DNA from: Chitinophagaceae bacterium
Lineage (GTDB): Bacteria > Bacteroidota > Bacteroidia > Chitinophagales > Chitinophagaceae
Assembly: GCA_016721085.1 (NCBI GenBank)
Contig: JADKJI010000064.1
Span: 1 to 60,834 of the forward strand
Direction: 5' to 3'
DNA: 60,834 bases
This document shows positions 45,864 to 55,372 of the stretch, in pieces; within the stretch, counting starts at the first letter, position 1, and every line of letters starts with the position of its first letter. The notes under the pieces were generated by a model. The model made no database searches and had not been told where the DNA came from. It was given only the letters and a program-made list of their open reading frames with translations. A program made the position numbers and the translations under genes.

Positions 45864-45936
45864 AGTCAAAATTAAAAAGTCAAAAGTTAAAAGTCAAAAA
45901 AATTGAAAGTAGTAAGTAAGTTTTAAGTGATAAGTA

Positions 45937-46650
45937 TTAAGTTTTCGGTTTTATGAGTTCCTGCAATAGAAGCAAAGCTTTTTCAAAAGATTCTCTCCCT
46001 TTTTCTTCTGTGGCGTTATAAGGATGTTCACCGTTTACTCCTACTAATGGGGAATCTAGTCCTTGCTGAAATACAGTTAAGTCTACCAAGTCGGGTCGTA
46101 CGTATTTTGTTATGGAAGTTTCATTCAAAGCGGCATGAGCATTCATATAACCCCATCTTTCTTTTAACTCATCCCCTATCCCAATCAGTCGCAATCCGGA
46201 TTGCTTTTCAAATTGGGGAATCATTTCGTTCCAGGTTCTTCTTGAAGGACCATGTCCGTCAGCGAATACGGTCGTGAAACCGGCGCGCTTTATTTGTTCT
46301 AAGGTTACTGCCAAAAGTTGTTTGAAGAAATCATACGATACCCAATAACAACTTCCGGGTAATTGCTGATGAGGACTTGTAGACTTAGCATAGTCCATTC
46401 CAATAAGATAAGTGCCATCTTCATTATCCTGTCTTCTATCTGGCCCCAGAAATAATGGCGGCATAACAATACCCCCGAATCTTTTCGCCGCTTCAATCAT
46501 CAATGCTTCGCTCTGAATGGAATCTGCACCCAATGGCAAATGTTCTCCATGCCATTCCAATGTACCTAATGGTAGATAGGCAATGGGGTGTTCTTTCAAT
46601 CTTTGTTTGAAGGTGGAAGGAAGCAGTTCGGTATATTTTACTGTAGGCAT
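45937..46650 (-). CDS. creatininase family amidohydrolase
   Basis: 237 residues. YLPLGTLEWHGEHLPLGADS carries the metal-binding Glu and His of the creatinine amidohydrolase/MftE fold; MPPLFLGPD, TVFADGHGPSR and NAHAALNETS complete the site. Family members open cyclic amides or process peptides (creatinine, mycofactocin). The actual substrate is unknown here. Cytoplasmic single gene. Its upstream side is taken up by a nested palindrome. Confidence 0.88.
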   Translation of the reverse strand: MPTVKYTELLPSTFKQRLKEHPIAYLPLGTLEWHGEHLPLGADSIQSEALMIEAAKRFGGIVMPPLFLGPDRRQDNEDGTYLIGMDYAKSTSPHQQLPGSCYWVSYDFFKQLLAVTLEQIKRAGFTTVFADGHGPSRRTWNEMIPQFEKQSGLRLIGIGDELKERWGYMNAHAALNETSITKYVRPDLVDLTVFQQGLDSPLVGVNGEHPYNATEEKGRESFEKALLLLQELIKPKT

Positions 46651-46894
46651 GATGCTTTTTTAAGCCTAAAGCTTAAGGCCTAGGGCCTAAGGCTTAGTTT
46701 TGAGAACAAACGGAAATCAGGCTTCGTATTTATAGCAATTTAAGGATATACTGCATTATGCAAAAACAATTAACCGCAGAGACGCGGAGACGCAGGGGGC
46801 GTTCCCTCTGCGTCTCCGCGTCTCTGCGGTTATGTGTATTCTGTATTGGCCTTCGGCTTTAGGCCTTAAGCCTTAGGCTTAAAAAAGCATCAAG
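46648..46894. repeat. nested composite palindrome (outer and inner arms)
   Basis: Outer arms about 46648-46696 and 46855-46894 share 'atgatgcttttttaagcct' and 'gcttaaggccta'. The inner GC-rich inverted repeat is 46770-46832 ('accgcagagacgcggagacg' / 'cgtctccgcgtctctgcggt'). It spans the whole gap and reaches into both flanking coding ends, including the region that should promote the creatininase gene. Confidence 0.8.
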
Positions 46895-47957
46895 CCCCCA
46901 GCACCAACTTCCCATTAAACACCTTCCCGCCACTCTTACTCATCACCCTCACCCAATAAACCCCCTTACTCCAATGCGAACCAGTGGTAACTTGTATATT
47001 TTGAGAGAGATCGTTCATCTGAATTTGCTCACGATGGAGAACATGTCCCTGAGTATCCAGGATTTCCATTGTATAACCACCTTTTTGCTTTACTGATATC
47101 GCAACATCAATAGTACTTCCCGGAGCAGCAGGGTTCGGATACATTTTCACTTCCTTTTTCTTTGCGAACTCTGGAGTTAGGTCAGTAACCTTTCGTTGCG
47201 TTTTTTCAGTTACTGTTACTTTATGATACACCGCCACTATACCCATTGTAATGCTTCTATGATCAGCATCCGAAATCCCTTTCACCACCAATGTATCTAA
47301 CACATCAGATTGTCTTTCCAGATAAAAACTGATAAGTCCAGAAGTGTCTTTTTTGATCGTATAATCGTGCGACTTATAACCCAAGGAAGAAACAGTAACT
47401 GTATATGAATTTACAGACCCTTCAAACTTCAATTGGAATTGTCCTTTATCATCAGCTGCCACCCCATTCCATGAATCACCCACTTGAATAGAAGCGCCAA
47501 CAATAGGCTGCATGGTTACAGCATCAAGTACCACTCCATTTACAATATGATCCTCATTATATGATGTCGCCATCATTTTACCTAGGGTTTGTCTTTCATT
47601 AAGCTTTTCCTGAATCCCCGCTTCTTTAGCAATCGGTGCTTTTGAACCAGGCACCTGCGCTTGTGCAACGCCTGCAGAAAGTACTGAAGCCATAAGAAGA
47701 TTCATTGCATAGGGAACTGTATTTCGCTTACCAGTATTGGGCTGCAGGTTACGGCTTAATTGGTCAGTATAAAAACGGCCACATACTTTCGATCCCTTTT
47801 CTGCGAGGTATTTTATTATCTCATTATCGCTCATCTGAGAAAAATCGGTTACAGTTGTCTGGCAGGACTGGCAAAAGCGTCCTTGCTCAGCAGCTGTCAT
47901 TTCGTTCCAGTTTTCGTGGCAAGGCTCATTTACTAGCAATTGAATCTTATGTGACAT
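46890..47957 (-). CDS. T9SS-sorted protein with N-terminal cysteine motif and carboxypeptidase-like regulatory domain
   Basis: About 355 residues from ATG 47957 (MSHKIQLLVNEPCHENWNEM). Residues 1-70 form a small Cys domain: PCHENW, GRFCQSCQTTVTDFSQM and KVCGRF. A hydrophobic stretch YAMNLLMASVLSAGVAQAQV (about 85-105) looks like an internal signal or membrane segment. Then comes a carboxypeptidase-regulatory-like beta sandwich (IVNGVVLDAVTMQPIVGASI) and a type A T9SS C-terminal domain (VKMYPNPAAPGS...GKLVLGA). A cytoplasm-side Cys domain before the export signal is unusual. Divergent from the ECF sigma gene (starts 92 bp apart), so the two may be co-regulated. Confidence 0.8.
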   Translation of the reverse strand: MSHKIQLLVNEPCHENWNEMTAAEQGRFCQSCQTTVTDFSQMSDNEIIKYLAEKGSKVCGRFYTDQLSRNLQPNTGKRNTVPYAMNLLMASVLSAGVAQAQVPGSKAPIAKEAGIQEKLNERQTLGKMMATSYNEDHIVNGVVLDAVTMQPIVGASIQVGDSWNGVAADDKGQFQLKFEGSVNSYTVTVSSLGYKSHDYTIKKDTSGLISFYLERQSDVLDTLVVKGISDADHRSITMGIVAVYHKVTVTEKTQRKVTDLTPEFAKKKEVKMYPNPAAPGSTIDVAISVKQKGGYTMEILDTQGHVLHREQIQMNDLSQNIQVTTGSHWSKGVYWVRVMSKSGGKVFNGKLVLGA

Positions 47958-48048
47958 GGTAGTTGTTTTTAATGGATGCAAGCTTTTAAGGCATTACATA
48001 GCTCATCAAAAAATATTTTACTATCTTGTTTCTGGATTATCCTAAAAC

Positions 48049-48651
48049 TTGGCGTTTCTTAAAAACATATCACAATCAACCCTCTCCGACAAGGAGCTTG
48101 TACTCAAATACAAGCAAACGGGTGATATGGCCATATTAGGCGAGCTGTACCAGCGATATATGGACCTTATATTCGGTGTCTGCCTTAAATACCTAAAGGA
48201 GCCGGAAACCGCCCGGGATGCCGTAATGCAGGTTTTTGAAGAACTGGTGGAAAAGCTGAAAAAGCACGATGTCGACAATTTCAGGAGCTGGTGCCATACA
48301 GTGGCTAAGAATCACTGTCTTATGCAGCTCCGCACCCCCAGAAACCTGAAAACCACAGAATTTAAGGCAGATATTATGCAATCTGAAGAAGATACGCATC
48401 TGAATGGCGTAATGAGTCGTGAAGCCAACCTGCAGAAAATGGAAGATTGCCTGCAGACATTGTCGCCCGACCAGAAAATTACCGTAGAAATGTTTTATTT
48501 ACAGAATAAATGTTACAAGGAAATAACCGAGGCCACCGGAATAGAATGGAATAAGGTAAGAAGCCATATCCAGAACGGTAGACGAAACCTGAAGATATGT
48601 ATGGAGAAGAATGAAGAGGCCACCGTAATACCAATTACAAAAACATCATGA
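48049..48651 (+). CDS. ECF-type RNA polymerase sigma factor
   Basis: 200 residues. Sigma-70 region 2: LVLKYKQTGDMAILGELYQR, DLIFGVCLKYL and VFEELVEKLKK...FRSWCHTVAKNHCL. Region 4: LSPDQKITVEMFYLQNKCYK then EITEATGIEWNKVRSHIQNG. The TTG at 48049 is the only possible start between an upstream in-frame TAA and region 2. The stop overlaps the next gene's ATG (ATGA at 48648), so sigma and anti-sigma-like protein are translationally coupled. Confidence 0.92.
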   Translation: MAFLKNISQSTLSDKELVLKYKQTGDMAILGELYQRYMDLIFGVCLKYLKEPETARDAVMQVFEELVEKLKKHDVDNFRSWCHTVAKNHCLMQLRTPRNLKTTEFKADIMQSEEDTHLNGVMSREANLQKMEDCLQTLSPDQKITVEMFYLQNKCYKEITEATGIEWNKVRSHIQNGRRNLKICMEKNEEATVIPITKTS

Positions 48652-50031
48652 GCCAGTCAGCCGACCATAACAAAAATTATACATCAGCCGACATCCAGCA
48701 ATACCTTGATGGTAAGATGGAGGCAGCGGAAATGCATGCTTTTGAAAAAGCGCTGATGGATGATCCCTTCCTGGCTGATGCTATGGAAGGATTACAAGAA
48801 ACCAATCTTCAATTCGGAAAAGAAACATTTACCAACGAACTTCAGCAACTAGAAAAGCAACTCGAAACAAGAATATCATCCGAAAAATCAACCCCTGTTG
48901 TACCTATTTCCAGTTTCAAATGGTGGAAAGTAGCGGCAGCAGCAGTTGTAATAATAGTAGCAGGTGTATTTGCATTTAATTCCTTCTTCTCCCCTACTGA
49001 AAAATCTGAAACTCCTATCGCCTTAATCGATAAATCTGAAAACAATAGTCCTGAAATAAATTCTACTAAAGACTCTATAATAACGGTAATAGACACCACA
49101 GCAAAAGGATCTGCAACCTTACCTACTGAAATCCGCTCTGAAAATGTAAGTACATTATCAGAAAAGAAAAAACCCGTTGTATCTGACGATAAAAAAGACA
49201 ATATAAAATCTGAGATAGCACAGGATGTTCCAGCTCCAAGTGTTGCTTCTTCAAAAAATATCGATGCTCAAAAAGATGAAGCAGCTATACTAAGAAAAGA
49301 AACAGCTACTGTAAAATCTGTTCGTGATTGGGCAGACTCAAGCATTACTGCAAGATCAGCAGAGAAACAAAGAGATGAAATTGAAGCCAGACAAAAAGCC
49401 GCACCTCAAGTCAGTGGTTATTCAAAAGGAAATGGATTAAGCAATAACTATAAAGGGCTCTTAATAACACCAGATAACAAACCTGTTGGATTTGCAGAAA
49501 TAACCATCAACCAACAATTTAAGGCAACTACAGATGCAAAAGGGTATTTCAATTTTGCCAATAAAGATTCACAAGTTTCAGTGACTATAAATAGCCCTGG
49601 ATTCAAGGCTCGAAATTTTACATTAAAGAATAGTTATGCCTTTAATGAATTGCAGATCGAGCCTGCCAATGATGTCGATAAATTAGAAGAATCAGTTACC
49701 ATAAATAAGAAATCGGCCAGTGAAAGATCAAATGCTTTTATTAACTATCCCAAAGTGATGGTGCAGGATGCCGAACCGGTAAAAGGCTGGATTGATTTCG
49801 AAAATTATATTGAAGCCAACCGTAAAAATATCCAGCATCTCGATAGTAAACCCGGAGACGTGGTAATATCCTTTGTGGTAAACGCCCAAGGCGCCCTATC
49901 TTCTTTCAAAGTGGAACAATCCCTTACCGATGCGCAGGACGAAGAAGCCCTAAGATTGATAAAAACAGGTCCCTCATGGCATGTTCTAAAGGGTAAAAAG
50001 GCCCGGGTGATGGTCATTATCAGGTTTTTAG
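48648..50031 (+). CDS. anti-sigma-like membrane protein with TonB-type C-terminal domain
   Basis: About 461 residues. The cytoplasmic N-terminus (YTSADIQQYLDGKMEAAEMH) resembles anti-sigma or zinc-finger-less regulators; a membrane helix is at about 88-108 (VAAAAVVIIVAGVFAFNSFF); then a Ser/Lys-rich periplasmic linker, a carboxypeptidase-regulatory-like segment (LLITPDNKPVGFAEITINQQ) and a TonB C-terminal-type domain (KPGDVVISFVVNAQGALSSF). As written the frame runs on into the next gene to 50621. One extra T in the T5 run at 50025-50029 explains this; removing it ends the protein ...MVIIRF at 50031. Probably restrains the upstream sigma factor and links it to envelope signals. Confidence 0.82.
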
Positions 50032-50072
50032 ACCAAATTCGGCGACTGCTACGCCGTAATACCCTTTCTCCC

Positions 50073-50080
50073 TACCTTTG
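50073..50080 (+). promoter_or_regulatory. TAnnTTTG -7 element upstream of the DUF2911 gene
   Basis: TACCTTTG 17 bp before the ATG at 50097. Supports separate transcription of the DUF2911 gene. No TTG at the ideal spacing. Confidence 0.35.
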
Positions 50081-50096
50081 GCCAAATATTTTTTGT

Positions 50097-50931
50097 ATGA
50101 GAAAATCACTCACTCTATTGTTTGTATTAACCTTATTGTATTCAACTATCCAGGCTCAAGGCTTAAAGACGCCAGCCCCTTCCACAACAACTACTGTAAA
50201 ACAGGAGTTTGCCTTATCAAGCATCGAACTTTCCTATTCCCGTCCTTCAATGAAAGGCAGGACTATCTTCGGAGATCTCGTTCCTTATGGTAAAGTTTGG
50301 CGTACTGGTGCTAATGGTGCCACCACTTTGACTTTCGGAGAAGAAGTAACTATCGGTGGAACAAAAATTCCTGCCGGTAAATATGGTTTACTTACCATGC
50401 CTGGTCAAAGCGAATGGACCATCATCATCACAAAACAATTGGATGTTACTAGTCCTGCTGCCTATAAGCAAGATCAGGATGTAGTTCGTTTAACTGCTGC
50501 ATCAACAGATATTCCATTCTCCTCGAGAATTTCACTATCATGTTTGGTAATATCACTGCCAACACTTGCGAAATCTGGATTATCTGGGATAAGACCATGG
50601 TTACTGTTCCTATCAGCGTAGATGTTGACAAGAAAGTAATGGCTCAGATCGACGACGCTATGAAAATGATAGCCGTCCTTACTTCAATGCCGCCATGTAC
50701 TATATGGACAACAACAAAGACCTGAACAAGGCTTTGGAGTGGTTCAATAAAGCAGCTGATCAAAATCCAGAAGCTTTCTGGGTATTGCATCAAAAAGCAA
50801 AATGCCTTGGTAAATTAGGTAAGAAGGCTGATGCCGTAGCTACAGCAAAGAAATCAATCGAATTAGCTCAGAAGGCGAAGAATGATGATTATGTGAAGTT
50901 GAATGAAGATCTCATCAAGAGCTTGAAGTAA
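50097..50931 (+). pseudogene. DUF2911 protein with C-terminal TPR, two frameshifts
   Basis: About 278 residues when joined, the usual length. Signal peptide MRKSLTLLFVLTLLYSTIQA; DUF2911 domain with SIELSYSRPSMKGRTIFGDL, VPYGKVWRTGANGATTL and KIPAGKYGLLTMPG, continuing as ENFTIMFGNITANTCEIWII in another frame from about 50525; then TPR helices NAAMYYMDNNKDLNKALEWF and KKADAVATAKKSIELAQKAK in a third frame. Breaks are near 50520 and at about 50665 (one G missing before ATAGCC). DUF2911 is a periplasmic Bacteroidota family of unknown function. Whether truly disrupted is unclear. Confidence 0.85.
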
Positions 50932-51640
50932 GTTTTTCGTTTTTTGTTTAAGGGTTTAAAGTTTAATGTTTAAGGTTCTTCCATTCGATTATTCATTTCT
51001 AGGATCGAACAACCTGAAACTTTAAATTTTGAACCCTTTTTTTATTTTTTAACCGCAGCGGGACGCAGAGGGATACCTCCGCGTCTCTGCGCCTCTGCGG
51101 TTAAAAACATTCATCAAGCAAGCTGCCAATATGTAATAATACTACAACATCTGATCCTGGCGTAATGGGCATACATAGAAAATGAAACCAATTATTAAAA
51201 ACGTCATAAAATCAAAAGCTCTAGAATCAAACGTCCTTTTTCATTGATATTTTTTGGGACAAACTTGGAATAATTGATATAACTGGGATTTTACCGATTA
51301 TCCTTTTCAATTAAAAACAAAATATTTATTCACTATTTTAATAAAAGGGCTTATTAAATCACTTCCATCAAATGAGAATCCTACAAACTGCTTATTATAT
51401 AGTTTAAAATTGAGATTTTAAATTATTATAAACATCCATCAAAAACCATTAGAATGCAAATGAGTATGAACTATCAACAATGCAATTTCAAATAATAAGG
51501 TTGTATCAATTTGAATCTTGGGGGGATGAGGAGAGCAGAGTCCCGCAGACAAAGTTAAAATCAAACTCTAATCTCAATAGATAGCATCATTAAATGAAAT
51601 ACTTTCCCATCACCTATAACTTGAAAATTCTAATACCCTT
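50932..51640. other. AT-rich intergenic region with one GC-rich inverted repeat
   Basis: 51046-51106 is the 'aaccgcagcgggacgcagag' / 'cgcctctgcggtt' inverted repeat, flanked by 'gtttaagggtttaaagttta' and 'gaaactttaaattttgaacc', partly complementary. The rest (51120-51640) is AT-rich with no ORF, RNA or repeat that I can recognise. Confidence 0.6.
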
Positions 51641-51643
51641 TGG

Positions 51644-51820
51644 TCACTTTTGACTTCCTCCTTGAATTGTAATTTCAGCTATATATAAATCTTTTGCCTT
51701 ATTTAATAATATTAATTTTTCAAAATCGATTACCTGAGAAAGGGTACTTGTCTGGACATTATCAGTAAAACCATAAATACATGTATCTATGCCAAAATTA
51801 TTTGCTTTTGTAAAAGAAAC
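51644..51820 (-). pseudogene. 58-codon open fragment without a start codon
   Basis: Reads VSFTKANNFGIDTCIYGFTD and AKDLYIAEITIQGGSQK, then a stop. A stop codon sits directly upstream, no ATG or GTG exists in the frame, and composition looks protein-like. Possibly the 3' remnant of a lost or frameshifted gene. No family recognised. Confidence 0.3.
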
Positions 51821-51997
51821 CTAGAAATGTAGAAAGAAGAAATGTTAGAAATTTAGTTTCATAAATATTTAACTTTAAATTCAATGATCTAAATGAATAC
51901 CACATCTTGTTCAAGTATCTCAATCTGGTCAAAAGGATCTGGCAATTGGCTCAAGCATCTTTTGCAAAAAGTTACTTGACTAGAACCAGACGCTCTA

Positions 51998-52300
51998 TTA
52001 ATTCGTAAGCATTGGATATAAAAGCAGGATTATTCCAAATCCAAAATAGAAACAAAATAATTTCCATTTGCTTTTGAATGCATAATAAATCGAAAATATA
52101 AAAACCAAAGTATATATAACATTAAAAATAAGGTAAGCACTTTTAGAGTTGTAAATTGAGAATTTTCCGAAAAATTCACTACTAAACGGATACTCATTAT
52201 TTCCCTTAAGGACAGCTGCCATATCAATAATACTAAGTACAATCAAACAAAAAGGAATAATTGAAACAAGTACTGGTAATAATATGCTCCTTTTCTTCAT
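51998..52300 (-). CDS. hypothetical three-helix membrane protein
   Basis: 100 residues starting MKKRSILLPVLVSIIPFCLI. Three predicted membrane helices (about 7-29, 56-73 and 78-97) with a polar loop (NNEYPFSSEFFGKFSIYNSK). No family recognised. In an AT-rich accessory stretch; the upstream 115 bp is AT-rich. Confidence 0.5.
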   Translation of the reverse strand: MKKRSILLPVLVSIIPFCLIVLSIIDMAAVLKGNNEYPFSSEFFGKFSIYNSKSAYLIFNVIYTLVFIFSIYYAFKSKWKLFCFYFGFGIILLLYPMLTN

Positions 52301-52415
52301 TAGTATCTTTTGTGAAAATGAGTTGCTATATATTTTGAAATTATATCTTAGAAATCAAACATAAAATTTACACCACTAACAGGCCCAAAAAACGTAAGGC
52401 GAAATCTAGTAGTCA

Positions 52416-52793
52416 CTATTCAATCTTCTTCTTATAAACACTAATTGCTATAAGTAATATAATTAAAATAGCTGCAGTAATTCCAATACCAATATCTGTT
52501 TGAACAGGTATTAAATGACCACTACCATGGGCAAGCAACCAAAATAACAAGTCTAAAATAATCAGGAGAATTAAAATTACTTTTATAAATTTTAGAAATT
52601 TTTTTATGCAAGTAAATTTTAGCCCATTTTTATAATATCTTGAAAGTGAGCATTGAAGCCCTAAAAAGAGTATATCAATATTATAATTTCTCTCTTCAGA
52701 CTTATGACTCCTAAATAATAACTGACAATGGTCATGGTAAAAATCAAATAAATAGTATCTGCATTTACTATCTGAATATAATAACTGATCCAT
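52416..52793 (-). CDS. hypothetical membrane protein
   Basis: 125 residues. Soluble N-terminal half with YYLFDFYHDHCQLLFRSHKS and IDILFLGLQCSLSRYY, then two membrane helices (IKVILILLIILDLLFWLLAH; GIGITAAILIILLIAISVY) and a basic KKK tail. No family recognised. Same strand as the previous small protein, 115 bp away; they could be a pair. Very AT-rich compared with the core genes, a possible sign of acquisition. Confidence 0.5.
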   Translation of the reverse strand: MDQLLYSDSKCRYYLFDFYHDHCQLLFRSHKSEERNYNIDILFLGLQCSLSRYYKNGLKFTCIKKFLKFIKVILILLIILDLLFWLLAHGSGHLIPVQTDIGIGITAAILIILLIAISVYKKKIE

Positions 52794-52834
52794 ATTTATT
52801 GATTAATTAAAATACTTTCTGCTCCAATCATCTT

Positions 52835-53083
52835 GGTGCTGGCGCAAGCATGTCCAAAGGGCTCCATCCATGAAGTTACTCTTCAAAGACCCTTTGGACC
52901 AAAGCATTGCCTAAATTATAACAATTTTATTAAAAATTTGCTGCAGCCAATCCAATTAACAAATAAGGATATCCGAAGATGTATCCAATAGAAGATGTAT
53001 GGCATGGCACAAGCCGGTCCAAAGGGATTTCCGATTGTTTAAGATTCCTTAATTATCCCTTTGGACATGCTTGCGCCAGCACC
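52835..53083. mobile_element. 249-bp MITE/REPIN-like palindromic element
   Basis: Perfect 27-bp terminal inverted repeats: 52835-52861 (begins ggtgctggcgcaagcatg, ends tccaaaggg) and 53057-53083 (its exact complement). Subterminal copies in opposite sense lie at about 52892-52914 ('ccctttggaccaaagcattg') and 52999-53022 ('cacaagccggtccaaaggg'), so each half can fold on its own and the whole can form one long hairpin. No ORF inside and no clear target duplication. Likely mobilised in trans or a REP doublet. Confidence 0.75.
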
Positions 53084-53202
53084 ATGTATGATAAGAGTTA
53101 AATACCAGGACAAGATGATCTAAAACCTACCGTTTTAAGCCTTTCCGATTCCCATCAGGAAAAATCGAATTGAAGAACCTTAAACCCTTAAACTTTAAAC
53201 CC

Positions 53203-54926
53203 TTAAACCTTAGGGCTCTTACTCCGGACCACTAACTGTATCACCCCCGCCAGCACCATAACCCCCACCGCCCCAATTACGTTGAGCCACAGGAAGGAAA
53301 TAATATTCGCAAAGTAAATGACAACAACCCCGATTTCGGTTATGACTGCTGCAATGAATACCGCATGTCCCTTCACCTTCTTCATATAGAATGCTACCAG
53401 GAAGATACCGAGAATGGTTCCATAGAAAAGAGAACCGAGGATATTCACAGCTTCCACTAGACTGTTACCTAAGTTATAAGTGAATAAGGCTATCACTACT
53501 GAAAATATACCCCAGGCAACGGTATAACCCTTTGACCAGTTATATTCCTGTTGTGGTGTGAGTTCTTTTTTGGAGAATTTCTTATGGAAATCGATCATGG
53601 TACAGGAAGCCAGTGAGTTCAATGCTGCAATACTTCCCCAGCGGCGAGGAAGATGATGGCTATTATCAACCCACCAAACCTGTTGGCAAAAAATCACCTA
53701 CAAAACAAGGAAGATATAATTGGTATCATTGGCATCGGTACCGGGATTGGCTTTAACTACCCAGGTTTTTGCAGAATCTTTTACTTTAGCTGCCTGCTTT
53801 TCCTGTTGATAGAACTGCTGTTGTAATGTCTCTTCTTTCTGAGCATCCTTTTCTTTGATAGCTCTGGCAAGGGATATGGCTGTCTCCCGCTTCTCTCCCT
53901 GGATGGCATCGTAGCGCTGTGCCTGTTTATCATATTCAGCAGCATAAGGACTCGCCTTCACTATAGTCTCCTGAACAGGATTGAAAAACACCGGCGCCTT
54001 ATAGAACTGATAAAAAGTGAAAAGAAATACACCAATCAGAAGAATGAAGAATTGCAAAGGCACTTTCACTAATCCATTCATCAGCAATCCCAATTTACTT
54101 TCATTCTCGCTTTTGGCGGTGAGATATCTTCCCTACCAGCTTTTGGTCGGTACCGAAACAACTCAGGGCCAGGAAGAGTCCGCTTGAGCAAACCGCTCCA
54201 TATAGTTAAAGCGGTCTTTCCAATTAAAAGAACCGTTTTCAAATCCGGTGGTGATTACATTCATCTTACCCGACTTACCGCCGATATGTAATGCATCCAT
54301 CACCCCTATTCCCTCTGGTAATTTGTGGACGGCAAACCAACAGGCAGTGAACATAGCGGCATAAATGATTATGAACTGTAATTGTTGCGTATAGGCTACT
54401 GCTTTTAGCACCGCCGGTAGTCGTATAAACAATCAACAATCCGCCCATCGCGATATTGGTGATATAATAATCCCAGCCCAAAAGGCTATGAAAAACTATA
54501 GAAGAGCAATAACGCACTTATACCGGTTGATAAACTCTCTTGAGAATAAGAACAGTGCTGAAGTAAAGGTTCTTGTTTCTCGGAGGTCGAAACGGTTCTC
54601 AAATATTCGTGGGCTGTAAATACTTTTAATCGGTGGAAGATAAGTACCAGGGTCATACAAAGCTATAACCATCGCTATCGGCAGACCGAAAAATACTGCA
54701 CAAAGCGCATTCAAAATCCGTATAAGCCTGTCCGGGCACCGTAAGGAAGGTTACAGCACTCGCCCGCGTTCCCATAACACTCAAAAAAACCAGTCCCGAT
54801 GACATCTGTCTGTCCCCCAAAATACCCTTCCAGGTTCTTCGACGTCCGGCTCTTATAAATGCCATGGGCAATTATAATCAGCAATGTGCCTATCAGAACC
54901 GTCCAGTCTATCCAGGAAAAATTCAA
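53203..54926 (-). pseudogene. sodium:solute symporter (SSS family), many frameshifts
   Basis: Pieces in at least six frames rebuild a protein of about 570 residues, normal for SSS. Start TTG 54926 (MNFSWIDWTVLIGTLLIIIA); RQMSSGLVFLSVMGTRASAV; NRFDLRETRTFTSALFLFSR; DYYITNIAMGGLLIVYTTTG; YTQQLQFIIIYAAMFTACWF; GLLMNGLVKVPLQFFILLIG; WGSIAALNSLASCTMIDFHK; the end is LAGVIQLVVRSKSPKV. A charged insert (EEKR/EKDAQKEETLQQQ region near 53800-53900) lies between late helices. It would import a small organic solute, possibly a sugar or amine, with Na+. Conserved residues are nearly all present, so errors rather than decay are likely. Confidence 0.88.
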
Positions 54927-55040
54927 TTAAAGGTATTGGGGATGATGGTGAGTAGAATTATTAATACGGCGAGGAAGCCTAGTACTAAGAGGTACCACAA
55001 GGTCCAAGAGTTGGAAGAGAGGTATTTTTGGTTTTGACAT
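54923..55040 (-). CDS. ~38-residue single-pass membrane ORF coupled to the symporter, one frameshift
   Basis: ATG at 55040, stop TGA at 54923-54925 overlapping the symporter TTG start (TTGA), a translational-coupling geometry. With one base removed in the AAAACC stretch it reads YLSSNSWTLWYLLVLGFLAV then LIILLTIIPNTFN: a short polar start and one hydrophobic helix. Could be a small symporter subunit. No family recognised. Confidence 0.45.
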
Positions 55041-55202
55041 TTTATTTTGCTTGAGGCTAAAGCCTAAAAGGCCTAAGGCTTAATTCAGTCTTTGAACCGA
55101 AAGTTTGGTTCTTCGTGTTGAGGTTTATTCAGAAGCCTAAAACTCTCGTTCGGAGCTGAAATGAAGCCCTAAGCCTCCAGCCTTAAGCTTTCGGCAAAAA
55201 AA
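55041..55202. repeat. diverged composite palindromic repeat
   Basis: 'gaggctaaagcctaaaaggc' at about 55050 and 'aagcctccagccttaagctt' at about 55160, with 'gttcggagctgaaatgaagc' inside; a degraded member of the aaggcctaaagc family. No gene seen. Confidence 0.55.
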
Positions 55203-55372
55203 TCAAGCTCTAGGCTTTCTCTTAGCCTTCATCATCACAAACAACAAACTAATGAAAATCCCAATCAACAACCCAAACGCAAATTCTTTATCAGCTTGCC
55301 GATACTGACACCACCTAACCAATGGCAATTATAAGCGCCCACTCGGTTTCTTGTTCTCCCTTTTTCTGCCAT
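55203..55372 (-). CDS. ~56-residue membrane ORF coupled to the deacetylase, frameshifted
   Basis: ATG at 55372 overlaps the stop of the PIG-L-type gene (TAATG). The C-terminal half in the correct frame reads QADKEFAFGLLIGIFISLLF then VMMKAKRKPRA: one membrane helix with a basic tail. The N-terminal half (MAEKG...) is in another frame; one base is missing between. Function unknown. Confidence 0.4.

Noticed and set aside
48648..50621. One long 657-residue protein fusing the anti-sigma-like protein to DUF2911
   Set aside because: A second signal peptide (MRKSLTLLFVLTLLYSTIQA) appears in the middle, a TAnnTTTG element precedes it, and a single T in the T5 run at 50025 accounts for the read-through.
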